From assembly GCA_937872125.1 (NCBI GenBank), contig CALMNY010000219.1, positions 1 to 8,705 on the forward strand: a DNA stretch of 8,705 nt, read 5' to 3'. Under the pieces are notes generated by a model. It saw nothing but the letters and a program-made list of their open reading frames with translations, was not told the DNA's origin and did not search any database. The DNA is from an uncultured Candidatus Competibacteraceae bacterium. GTDB taxonomy: Bacteria > Pseudomonadota > Gammaproteobacteria > Competibacterales > Competibacteraceae. The position numbers were made by a program, and so were the translations under genes. Positions 1 to 5,945 of the stretch are shown one piece after another (positions within the stretch are counted from its first letter, which is position 1; every line of letters begins with the position of its first letter).

Positions 1-502
1 GCCGGGCTTCGATGTCGCGGCGAGCGTGCTCAATCGGCTCGATGATGGAGGCTTTGGCCGTGCGGTAGTCCAGGCCGTACACCAGCGCGGTGGCCGTTTT
101 GAGGTCGCCGGCTTGCACGGCGGCGAACGCCTGATTTTCCAGGCCGATGAGGGCGTCGGAATTGCGCTTGGCCTGGTTGATGCGCTCCATCTCCTCGGAC
201 AGAAGGCCCAACTGCCGCAACTCCGCAACGGCCTGGTCCCGCGACCGGATCGCATGGAGTTCGGTTTGAAATTCGTGCCGATAACGTTCGTCGCCAGTGG
301 CGGCGTAGGCGCGCACCGCGTTGGTGAGGATGTCGCTGCCGCGGATGAGCTGGGTGGAGGCCCGGATGGCGGTAACCAGCGCTTCGAACGCCTGTTTGCG
401 CTCCGCCAGATAATAGGCAGCCAACTCGCTGGTACCGATACTGAAACCGGAGAGTAGAAAGACGATGACCGTAATCAACTTGCTGATGCTGTTGATGCGC
501 AT
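1..502 (-). CDS. Membrane sensor, N-terminal part (probable methyl-accepting chemotaxis protein), cut by window edge
   Basis: The minus-strand frame opens with ATG at 502 and stays open for 167 codons to the window edge, so only the sensor part is visible. The start reads MRINSISKLITVIVFLLSG. A hydrophobic segment at about residues 8-24 would be the first membrane helix. After it comes a charged, helical, probably periplasmic region with phrases such as AVRAYAATGDERYRHEFQTE and INQAKRNSDALIGLE. These are typical of the four-helix-bundle sensors of methyl-accepting chemotaxis proteins, and similar modules occur in histidine kinases and GGDEF proteins. The second membrane helix, HAMP and signalling domain lie outside the window, so the output type is inferred. 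Upstream there is only a weak Shine-Dalgarno (GGAA). No in-frame ATG was found in the codons just upstream of 502. It is transcribed divergently from gmhA. Confidence 0.75.
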   Translation of the reverse strand, partial: MRINSISKLITVIVFLLSGFSIGTSELAAYYLAERKQAFEALVTAIRASTQLIRGSDILTNAVRAYAATGDERYRHEFQTELHAIRSRDQAVAELRQLGLLSEEMERINQAKRNSDALIGLENQAFAAVQAGDLKTATALVYGLDYRTAKASIIEPIEHARRDIEAR

Positions 503-640
503 GTCGTTTCCAGGAGATCCAGCATGCTTCGAGTAGTGCCCCGCATGGGTTTGTACGAGCCGTTATCGCATTATGGCACAATGACAACATGGTTTTGAGT
601 GGACTGCGCACCGCGCTTTCCCATACTTCACCGGATACTC

Positions 641-1243
641 ATGATGGAACCACTGACCCGCATCGAACAGCATTTCGCCGCCAGCAACGCGGCCAAGCAA
701 CGCACCCTCGCCACCATGGGGCCGCGCATCGTCCAGGCCGCCGAACTCCTGGCGGAACGGCTGCGGCAGGGCTACAAGATTCTGGTCTGCGGCAACGGCG
801 GGTCCGCCGCCGACGCCCAGCATTTCGCCGCCGAACTGGTCAACCGCTTCGAGATCGAACGGCCGGGATTAGCCGCCATCGCGCTCACGACCGACAGTTC
901 GGCGCTGACCTCCATTGCCAACGACTATGCGTTCGACCAGATCTTCGCCCGCCAAGTCTGCGCTCTGGGGCGGCCCGGCGATGTGTTGCTGGCGATTTCG
1001 ACCAGCGGCAATTCACCGAACGTTCTGGCCGCGCTGGCCGCCGCGCGGGAACAGGGACTGGCCACAGTGGCGCTCACCGGCCGCGATGGCGGACGCATGG
1101 CCGGGCAACTGGGCGAGGGCGATATCGAACTTCGCGCGGCGGCGGCAGCGACGGCGCGGATTCAGGAAGTCCACATTCTGCTCATCCACTGCCTGTGTGA
1201 TCTGGTGGATCATCAACTGTTTGGCGAGGAGAAACCCACATGA
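641..1243 (+). CDS. gmhA: Phosphoheptose isomerase GmhA (SIS domain, DiaA-related)
   Basis: The predicted product is a 200-residue single-domain SIS protein. GmhA converts sedoheptulose 7-phosphate to D-glycero-D-manno-heptose 7-phosphate, the first step to LPS inner-core heptose, in the cytoplasm. The sugar-phosphate loop [13 protein letters not shown] (50-62) and the STSGNS loop (120-125) are clear. The zinc and catalytic positions of GmhA are all present: H61, E65, Q175 and H183 (in [11 protein letters not shown]). Overall wording ([29 protein letters not shown]) is very close to E. coli DiaA, and the dolP neighbour is also as in the diaA locus. E. coli DiaA, as I recall it, lacks the E65 and H180 equivalents, so catalytic GmhA is preferred; Pseudomonas GmhA occupies this same locus. 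The frame is open from a GTG at 599, but the ATG at 641 (ATG also at 644) is chosen because it gives the usual family length and numbering. No good ribosome site precedes it. The stop overlaps dolP by ATGA. Confidence 0.85.
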   Translation: MMEPLTRIEQHFAASNAAKQRTLATMGPRIVQAAELLAERLRQGYKILVCGNGGSAADAQHFAAELVNRFEIERPGLAAIALTTDSSALTSIANDYAFDQIFARQVCALGRPGDVLLAISTSGNSPNVLAALAAAREQGLATVALTGRDGGRMAGQLGEGDIELRAAAAATARIQEVHILLIHCLCDLVDHQLFGEEKPT

Positions 1244-1827
1244 ACGCATGGCCAATCCATTCGGCGGCGGCGGTTCTGGCGGCGACGCTGCTGACCGGTT
1301 GCGTCCCCATCCTGGTGGGCGGCGCAGCCATGGGCGTCGGCGTGGTGCACGACCGGCGCACAGCAGGAACCGTGGTGGACGATCAGACCATCGAGCTGAA
1401 GCTGTACGACGCGCTCGACCGGCAGTTACCACCCGGCAATCACATCAACATCACGGCCTATAACAGCGCCGTGCTGTTGAGCGGCGAAGCGGTGTCGGCG
1501 CAGGCCCGACAACAGGCCGAGCAGATCGCCCGCACTCTGCGCGAACCTCCTGTTCGAGAAGTTTACAACGAACTGGTCATCGGTCCGCCCAGCGCACTGT
1601 CCAGCCGCAGCAACGATACTCTGCTAACCACCAAGGTGAAAGCCGCACTGCTGGGGATCCATAACATCCCGGATTTCGATCCCAGCCGGGTGAAGGTGGT
1701 GACGGAACGGGGAGTAGTCTATCTGCTGGGGCTGGTGCGGCCCCAGGAAGCGGATGCCGCCACCGATGTGGCCAGCCAGGTGAGCGGTGTGCGCCAGGTG
1801 GTGACGCTGTTTGAATTTATCCGCTGA
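1240..1827 (+). CDS. dolP: DolP/YraP-like double-BON outer-membrane lipoprotein
   Basis: The 195-residue product has a lipoprotein signal peptide: hydrophobic segment at about residues 9-18, then lipobox L-T-G-C with the lipidated cysteine at 21. The residue after the cysteine is V, not D, consistent with outer-membrane sorting. Two BON domains follow, at about residues 46-114 and 124-194. Characteristic phrases are [49 protein letters not shown] and [15 protein letters not shown]. These match E. coli DolP (191 residues, two BON domains), which binds anionic phospholipid at the division site and supports outer-membrane integrity and BAM function; that role is inferred from the family. The ATG overlaps the gmhA stop by 4 bases and has a strong ribosome site GAGGAG at 1226-1231, 8 bases upstream, so the two genes are probably co-transcribed and coupled. 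The gene converges on sspB. Confidence 0.88.
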   Translation: MNAWPIHSAAAVLAATLLTGCVPILVGGAAMGVGVVHDRRTAGTVVDDQTIELKLYDALDRQLPPGNHINITAYNSAVLLSGEAVSAQARQQAEQIARTLREPPVREVYNELVIGPPSALSSRSNDTLLTTKVKAALLGIHNIPDFDPSRVKVVTERGVVYLLGLVRPQEADAATDVASQVSGVRQVVTLFEFIR

Positions 1828-1836
1828 GCGCAGCGG
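1821..1836. terminator. Short GC-rich hairpin at the dolP/sspB convergent junction
   Basis: CCGCTG-AGCG-CAGCGG forms a perfect 6-bp stem with a 4-base loop. It spans the last codons and stop of dolP and abuts the sspB stop codon. Neither side has a proper T-run (CTATTTCACG on the plus side, ATAAATTC on the minus side), so terminator function in either direction is inferred from position only. Confidence 0.35.
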
Positions 1837-2232
1837 CTATTTCACGATCTTCAATACCGGCTTGCGGCTGGGACGCGGCGGTTGGTCCGGCTTGTCCGGC
1901 GGCGGGGGCGACTCCTCGCTGCTCGGCTCTTCGCCAAAAGCCATGCCCTGCCCGTTCTCGCGGGCGTAAATCGCCAGGACGGCCCCCACCGGGATCTGGA
2001 TGGCGCGGGACACGCCGCCGAAGCGGGCGCTGAACTCGATCCACTCGTTGCCCAGCCGCAGATCGCGCACCGCCGCTGGATTGATGTTGAGTACGATCTG
2101 CCCCTCGCGCACGTGCTGCTTGGGCACGATCACCCCCGGTGCTTCCGCGTCCACCAGAATATGTGGCGTCAGGCCGTTGTCTTCAATCCACTCGTACAGG
2201 GCGCGGATCAGATAAGGGCGGGTCGAGGTCAT
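1837..2232 (-). CDS. sspB: Stringent starvation protein B, ClpXP adaptor
   Basis: The 131-residue product has the SspB fold region at about residues 1-100: RPYLIRALYEWIEDNGLTPH at the start, then PGVIVPKQHVREGQIVLNI, FSARFGGVSRAIQIP and AVLAIYARENGQGM. This domain binds ssrA-tagged and other substrates. A Pro/Glu/Ser-rich flexible linker follows (about 100-119). The C-terminal basic tail PSRKPVLKIVK corresponds to the ClpX-binding peptide of E. coli SspB (which ends in ALRVVK). The linker is shorter than in E. coli (131 versus about 165 residues), which is common outside enterics. The protein delivers substrates to ClpXP in the cytoplasm. The ATG at 2232 fits the family start, although no good Shine-Dalgarno is visible. 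sspA, normally directly upstream in the same operon, is missing; the gene upstream is petC. Confidence 0.92.
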   Translation of the reverse strand: MTSTRPYLIRALYEWIEDNGLTPHILVDAEAPGVIVPKQHVREGQIVLNINPAAVRDLRLGNEWIEFSARFGGVSRAIQIPVGAVLAIYARENGQGMAFGEEPSSEESPPPPDKPDQPPRPSRKPVLKIVK

Positions 2233-2282
2233 AGCGGGTCGGTCGGAAGGTAAAAGCAGCGATGAGGAAGAGGATTTCAGGA

Positions 2283-2314
2283 ATCAGGGATTGGCGAAAT
2301 CGCCAATCCCTGAT
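2283..2314 (-). terminator. Perfect 15-bp inverted repeat after petC
   Basis: ATCAGGGATTGGCGA (2283-2297), a 2-base centre, then its exact reverse complement TCGCCAATCCCTGAT (2300-2314). It begins 6 bases after the petC stop codon and lies 50 bases before sspB. On the minus strand it is followed by TTCCTGAAATCC, so there is no real U-tract. It probably terminates or attenuates pet transcription before sspB, or protects the mRNA 3' end; a protein-binding palindrome is the alternative. Confidence 0.55.
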
Positions 2315-2320
2315 GATCTG

Positions 2321-3061
2321 TTAGTGCACGTCCTTCCAGTACTCTTTCTTGAGCAGGTAGAACACCACGGTCAGCAGCGCCAGGAACAGCAACACCCAGA
2401 TGCCGATCCATTGGCGCTCCAGTTGGATGGGTTCGCCGACGTAGGCCAGGAAGTTGGTCAGATCCGCCATCGCTTCCTTGAACTCGGGCGGACTCATGCT
2501 GCCGGGTTGCACCAGTTCGAAGCCCTTGAGGACCTTGGCTTCGTTGCCATCATGGTCCTTGTGGACCTCGTAGACCGCTTTTTGCATCCCCTGCAATTCC
2601 CACAACACGTGCGGCATGCCGGCGTTCGGGAACGCGGCATTGTTCACGCCAAAGGGCCGGGTCGGGTCCAGATAGAAGGTTTGCAGGTAGGTGTAGAGGT
2701 AGTCCACGCCGCGCGACCGGGAGATGACGGTCAGATCGGGCGGAGTGACGCCGAACCAGCGCTTGGCGTCCGCCTTGGGCATGGCGTTCTTCATGGTTTC
2801 GCCGACCTTGGCGCCGGTGAAGATCAGATTGTCCTTGACCTGGTCGTCGGTCAGGCCGATGTCGCGGGCCAGACGGTTGTAGCGCTGGTACTCCAGCGAG
2901 TGGCAGCCCATGCAATAGTTGACGTACAGCTTGGCGCCTTTTTGCAGCGAAGCCTTGTCGTGCAGATCAATCGGGGCCTTTTCCAGGGGGTAGCCTCCGC
3001 CAGCCGCGAGGCTCAGGCCCGGCAGGATCAGAAACGCGAGTGCGATGATAATTTTTTTCAT
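2321..3061 (-). CDS. petC: Cytochrome c1, haem subunit of the cytochrome bc1 complex
   Basis: The 246-residue product begins with a Sec signal peptide (MKKIIIALAFLILPGLSLAA, likely cleaved near residue 19-20). The haem c site CMGCH is at residues 50-54 and supplies the covalent thioether cysteines and the proximal histidine. The probable sixth ligand is M149 in NAGMPHVLW. The PPDL motif (107-110) is typical of cytochrome c1. A single C-terminal membrane anchor lies at about 218-237, followed by a basic tail ending KKEYWKDVH. The protein takes electrons from the Rieske centre on the periplasmic side and passes them to a soluble or membrane cytochrome c. Its ATG overlaps the petB stop by 4 bases, with AAGGG shortly upstream, so it is the third gene of a tightly coupled petABC operon. 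Confidence 0.95.
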   Translation of the reverse strand: MKKIIIALAFLILPGLSLAAGGGYPLEKAPIDLHDKASLQKGAKLYVNYCMGCHSLEYQRYNRLARDIGLTDDQVKDNLIFTGAKVGETMKNAMPKADAKRWFGVTPPDLTVISRSRGVDYLYTYLQTFYLDPTRPFGVNNAAFPNAGMPHVLWELQGMQKAVYEVHKDHDGNEAKVLKGFELVQPGSMSPPEFKEAMADLTNFLAYVGEPIQLERQWIGIWVLLFLALLTVVFYLLKKEYWKDVH

Positions 3062-4302
3062 TTTGCAGTCACCCTTTCCGGTACCGGCTTGGTCTTTTCA
3101 AACCACGGCAGAATCGGCAGCACGAAGAAGAACGCGAAGTAGATTACGGAGCAGACCTGCGCCAGCGTGGTGCGGGCCGGGGTGGTCGGCAGCGCGCCCA
3201 GATAGCCCAGGATCAGGAAGGAAATGATGAACGCGGCCAGCACCAGCTTGAACAGCAAGCCGCGATAGCGGATGGATTTCACCGGGCTGCGGTCCAGCCA
3301 GGGCAGGAAGAACAGCATGACGATGGCGGCGCCCATGGCCAACACGCCCCAGACTTGCGTGCCGGCGAAGGACGGCACCGCGCGCAGGATGGCGTAGAAC
3401 GGGGTGAAGTACCACACCGGGGCAATATGCGGCGGGGTCTTCATCGGGTCGGCGGGATCGAAGTTCGGATGTTCGAGGAAGTAGCCGCCCATCTCGGGGG
3501 CGAAGAAGATCACGAACGAGAAGAACAGCAGGAACACCCCCACGCCGACCAGGTCCTTGACCGTGTAGTACGGGTGGAAGGGGATGCCGTCCAGCGGCTT
3601 GCCGTCGGGACCCTTGACCTTCTTGATTTCGACGCCGTCGGGGTTGTTGGAGCCGACTTCGTGCAGGGCGAGGATGTGGGCGACCACCAGTCCCACCAGC
3701 ACCAGCGGCACGGCGATGACGTGCAGCGAGAAGAAGCGGTTCAGGGTGGCGTCGGACACCACGAAGTCGCCGCGAATCCACACCGACAGATCCGGGCCGA
3801 TGACGGGAATGGCGCTGAACAGGTTGACGATCACCTGCGCGCCCCAGTAGGACATCTGGCCCCAGGGCAGCAGATAGCCCATGAAGGCTTCGGCCATCAG
3901 GGCGAGGAAAATTACCACGCCGATGATCCAGATCAGCTCGCGCGGCTTCTTGTAGGAGCCGTAGATCAGCGCCCGGAACATGTGCAGGTAGACCACCACG
4001 AAGAAGGCCGAGGCGCCGGTGGAGTGCATGTAGCGGATCAGCCAGCCCCAGTCCACGTCGCGCATGATGTATTCGACCGAGGCGAAGGCGTCGGCGGCGG
4101 ACGGTTTGTAGCTCATGGTCAGCCAGATGCCGGTCAGAATCTGATTGACCAGCACCAGCAGCGCCAGCGAGCCGAAGAAGTACCAGAAGTTGAAGTTCTT
4201 CGGCGCGTAGTATTCGGTCAGATGCTCGCGCATCATCTTGGTCAGCGGGAAGCGTTCGTCAATCCAGCCGAGCAGACCGGTCGTGCCTTGTGTGTTTGCC
4301 AT
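3058..4302 (-). CDS. petB: Cytochrome b of the cytochrome bc1 complex
   Basis: The 414-residue integral membrane protein has the eight hydrophobic helices of a full-length cytochrome b; it is not split as in b6/subunit IV. Bis-haem ligands are H93 and H107 in helix B (RYMHSTGAS, YLHMFR), and H194 and H209 in helix D (FSLHVIAVP, VVAHILALH). The helix-D pair is separated by 14 residues, not the 13 of mitochondrial cytochrome b. The Qo-site motif at residues 295-298 is P-V-W-Y instead of P-E-W-Y. A short loop insert, GVEIKKVKGPDGKPLDG, lies between helices D and E. The protein oxidises ubiquinol at Qo and reduces quinone at Qi, driving the proton-motive Q cycle. The start overlaps the petA stop by one base (TAATG), and GGAGG at 4310-4314 sits 7 bases upstream. 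Confidence 0.96.
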   Translation of the reverse strand: MANTQGTTGLLGWIDERFPLTKMMREHLTEYYAPKNFNFWYFFGSLALLVLVNQILTGIWLTMSYKPSAADAFASVEYIMRDVDWGWLIRYMHSTGASAFFVVVYLHMFRALIYGSYKKPRELIWIIGVVIFLALMAEAFMGYLLPWGQMSYWGAQVIVNLFSAIPVIGPDLSVWIRGDFVVSDATLNRFFSLHVIAVPLVLVGLVVAHILALHEVGSNNPDGVEIKKVKGPDGKPLDGIPFHPYYTVKDLVGVGVFLLFFSFVIFFAPEMGGYFLEHPNFDPADPMKTPPHIAPVWYFTPFYAILRAVPSFAGTQVWGVLAMGAAIVMLFFLPWLDRSPVKSIRYRGLLFKLVLAAFIISFLILGYLGALPTTPARTTLAQVCSVIYFAFFFVLPILPWFEKTKPVPERVTAK

Positions 4303-4901
4303 TATGCAGCCTCCGGATCAACGCCAATCAACACGCGGGAGTCGCTCAGGAACCGGTAGGAAGGCACCTCCAGGTTCGATGGCGCGGGAACGCTCTTGTA
4401 AACCCGCCCGGCCAGGTCGAAACGGGAACCGTGGCAGGGGCAGAAGAAGCCGCCCTTCCACTCTGGACCGAGATCCGCCGGCGCTACGTCGGGCCGGAAG
4501 GTCGGCGCACAGCCGAGATGGGTGCAGATGCCGACCAGCACCAGAATTTCGGGTTTGACGGAGCGATTGGCGTTCTGGGCGTACTTGGGCTGCTGGCTGG
4601 CCATGTCGGAGTTGGGATCGAGCAACTGATCCTTGAGGCCGGGAAGGTCGTCCAGCATCTTCTGGCTGCGCTTGAGCAGCCAGACCGGTTTGCCGCGCCA
4701 TTCGACGGTCATCATGGCCCCCTCTTCCAGCTTGCTGATGTCCGCTTCCACCGGCGCACCGGCGGCCTTGGCGCGCTCGCTGGGCGACCAGGATTTCAAA
4801 AATGGAACGGCGACGAACGCCACGCCAACACCGCCGACCACGGTAGCCGTAGCGGTCAGAAACCGGCGTCTGCCGAGATCGACGTCATCTACCGTACTCA
4901 T
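4302..4901 (-). CDS. petA: Rieske iron-sulfur subunit of the cytochrome bc1 complex
   Basis: The 199-residue product has a twin-arginine region LGRRRFL (9-15) followed by one uncleaved membrane helix at about 17-35, as expected for a Tat-exported Rieske protein. The [2Fe-2S] ligands lie in CTHLGC (126-131) and CPCHGS (154-159). C126, H128, C154 and H157 bind the cluster, and C131 and C156 form the disulfide. The flexible hinge is the SERAKAAGAPVE region (about 41-52). The head domain swings between cytochrome b and cytochrome c1 to move one electron of ubiquinol into the high-potential chain. The ATG has a good ribosome site AGGAG (4909-4913) 7 bases upstream. It is the first gene of petABC, with a 282-bp upstream gap that should hold the operon promoter. 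Confidence 0.96.
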   Translation of the reverse strand: MSTVDDVDLGRRRFLTATATVVGGVGVAFVAVPFLKSWSPSERAKAAGAPVEADISKLEEGAMMTVEWRGKPVWLLKRSQKMLDDLPGLKDQLLDPNSDMASQQPKYAQNANRSVKPEILVLVGICTHLGCAPTFRPDVAPADLGPEWKGGFFCPCHGSRFDLAGRVYKSVPAPSNLEVPSYRFLSDSRVLIGVDPEAA

Positions 4902-4922
4902 AAGCAGTCTCCTGTTGTAAAT

Positions 4923-4952
4923 TTTATCGTTAGATTAGGGATGGATTGGCAA
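4923..4952 (-). promoter_or_regulatory. Candidate sigma-70 promoter for petABC
   Basis: On the minus strand TTGCCA (4947-4952, 5 of 6 to TTGACA) is followed after 18 bases by GATAAA (4923-4928, 4 of 6 to TATAAT). Transcription would start near 4916, just ahead of the AGGAG site, giving a very short leader. It is a consensus match by eye only. Confidence 0.35.
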
Positions 4953-4967
4953 CGCAAACGATTGGCA
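4944..4967. repeat. Two direct GATTGGCA repeats, 16 bp apart
   Basis: GATTGGCA occurs at 4944-4951 and 4960-4967 (TGCCAATC on the pet coding strand). The two copies are 16 bp start to start, and the one nearer petA overlaps the candidate pet -35 box. This arrangement could be a regulator-binding pair at the promoter. No regulator is identified, and chance is possible. Confidence 0.4.
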
Positions 4968-5147
4968 CGGGTTTCGTGTGCGCCGGAGCCGGACTGGGAG
5001 CTGTTATTTTGCCGAAACCAGCACGCTTCGGGGGTACGCTGGACGATGCGCGAACTCCATCGCTAGGACCTCCCGCTATTTTCGCGGTACGGCAAAACTA
5101 TAACCCAAGGAGGGTATTAGGGTCTATGCGCTTATTACTCGCAGCGG

Positions 5148-5177
5148 TGAAGTTCGCAACTTCAGGGCTGGCCAGCG
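5148..5177 (-). terminator. Dyads just downstream of the NIF3-family gene (weak terminator candidate)
   Basis: TGAAGTT-CGC-AACTTCA (5148-5164) and the palindrome GCTGGCCAGC (5168-5177) lie 7 to 36 bases after the NIF3-family gene stop. There is no T-run. They may end hisC/NIF3 transcription or be an operator. Confidence 0.25.
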
Positions 5178-5183
5178 GTGCAT

Positions 5184-5942
5184 TCAGACCGGATTGTCAA
5201 TATCAACGAAGGTGAAGTTCAGCGCGAATGGTCCGGCCAGGTGTGCGCCCAGCGCCTGGATGCCATAGCGTTCGGTGGCGTGGTGGCCAGCGGCGAAGAA
5301 GTGCAGGCCGTTCTCGCGGGCGATGTGGACGGTCTGTTCCGACGCCTCGCCGGTCAGAAAAGCATCGGCGCCGGCGTTTAACGCGATCTCGATGTAGGAC
5401 TGCGCGCCGCCGGTACACCAGGCCAGACGGCGGATGGGCGCGTCGTTGCCCGGAACATACAGCGGTTCCCGACCGAGGCGGGCGGCGAGGTGGGCGGCAA
5501 AGGCGTCTCCGCTCATCGGCTGGGCTGGCTCGCCCAGCAGCACCAATCCCGGCGTGCGGTTGTTGCCGCCAGCGGTCCCGGTAATGGTCAGGCCGAGCAC
5601 TCGGGCCAGTTGGGCGTTGTTACCCAGTTCCGGGTGGGCGTCGAGCGGCAAGTGATAGGCAATCAGGCTGATTTCGTGGCGGAGCAGGGTGGCGAGTCGC
5701 CGCTGTTTCATGCCAATGATGCGCGGATTCTCGCCTTTCCAGAAATAGCCATGATGGACCAGCACGGCGTCGGCTCCAAGTTTCACCGCCGCGTCCAACA
5801 AGGACTGGCAGGCGGTAACGCCGCCGACCAGAGTGCGAACTTCGGACCGGCCTTCGACCTGCAAGCCGTTCGGGCAATAGTCGCTGAAATTCTCGACCGC
5901 CAGCAGGCGGTCGGTATAGGCGACCAGTTCGCGCAGTTGCAC
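5184..5942 (-). CDS. NIF3/YbgI-family dinuclear metal-centre protein
   Basis: The 252-residue product matches the NIF3 family (E. coli YbgI, 247 residues), often annotated GTP cyclohydrolase I type 2 homologue. Metal-ligand positions can all be seen: H63 and H64 in VLVHHGYFWKG, D101 in YHLPLDAHPELGNN, and H220 and E224 in GHHATERYG. The N-terminal phrase SDYCPNGLQVEG is also diagnostic. Family structures are toroidal hexamers with a two-metal site. The physiological reaction is unsettled, so no specific activity is claimed. The start is GTG at 5942, supported by GGAGGG at 5950-5955, 7 bases upstream and inside the end of hisC. Only 3 bases separate it from the hisC stop, so translation is probably coupled. 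In Pseudomonas, as I recall, an AlgW/DegS-type protease gene lies between hisC and this gene; it is absent here. Confidence 0.9.
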   Translation of the reverse strand: MQLRELVAYTDRLLAVENFSDYCPNGLQVEGRSEVRTLVGGVTACQSLLDAAVKLGADAVLVHHGYFWKGENPRIIGMKQRRLATLLRHEISLIAYHLPLDAHPELGNNAQLARVLGLTITGTAGGNNRTPGLVLLGEPAQPMSGDAFAAHLAARLGREPLYVPGNDAPIRRLAWCTGGAQSYIEIALNAGADAFLTGEASEQTVHIARENGLHFFAAGHHATERYGIQALGAHLAGPFALNFTFVDIDNPV

Positions 5943-5945
5943 GCT

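Larger units (their letters stand above)
4902..5183 (-). other. Upstream (leader) region of the pet operon
   Basis: This 282-bp gap between the NIF3-family gene stop and petA has no convincing protein gene on either strand. It holds a candidate promoter next to petA, two direct GATTGGCA repeats, and dyads near the NIF3-family gene end. It also holds one tiny minus-strand ORF (5004-5060, 18 codons, MEFAHRPAYPRSVLVSAK) that does have a good GGGAGG (5069-5074) 8 bases upstream of its ATG. A TATAGT box lies at 5097-5102 but without a matching -35. Whether the mini-ORF is a leader peptide is unknown. Confidence 0.4.

Noticed and set aside
574..590. TGGCAC element as a possible sigma-54 promoter upstream of gmhA
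   Set aside because: The required TTGC-type -12 element is absent at the right distance.
30..611. Minus-strand open frame of 193 codons over the left end
   Set aside because: It is in the wrong frame. The overlapping frame starting at 502 gives a clear membrane helix and chemoreceptor sensor sequence, while this one is Arg/His-rich and low in hydrophobic order.
599..640. Upstream GTG start of gmhA at 599
   Set aside because: It would add 14 residues not expected for the family, and the ATG at 641 puts H61 and E65 at the same positions as in E. coli GmhA.
2291..4359. Long plus-strand open frames opposite petC and petB (283 and 334 codons)
   Set aside because: They are antisense to genes with complete catalytic motifs, are rich in H, Q, G and R as GC-rich shadows are, and show no recognisable domain.
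4946..5215. Plus-strand ORF of 89 codons in the pet upstream region, including an internal ATG at 5125 after AAGGAGGG
   Set aside because: The AAGGAGGG is 11 bases from the ATG, the resulting 29-residue peptide has no features, and the frame runs into the NIF3-family gene antisense. Nothing supports expression.
5146..5221. GGTGAAGTTC repeated at 5146-5155 and 5212-5221
   Set aside because: One copy lies in the NIF3-family coding end and the other in the dyad. A single 10-base match this close is compatible with chance.
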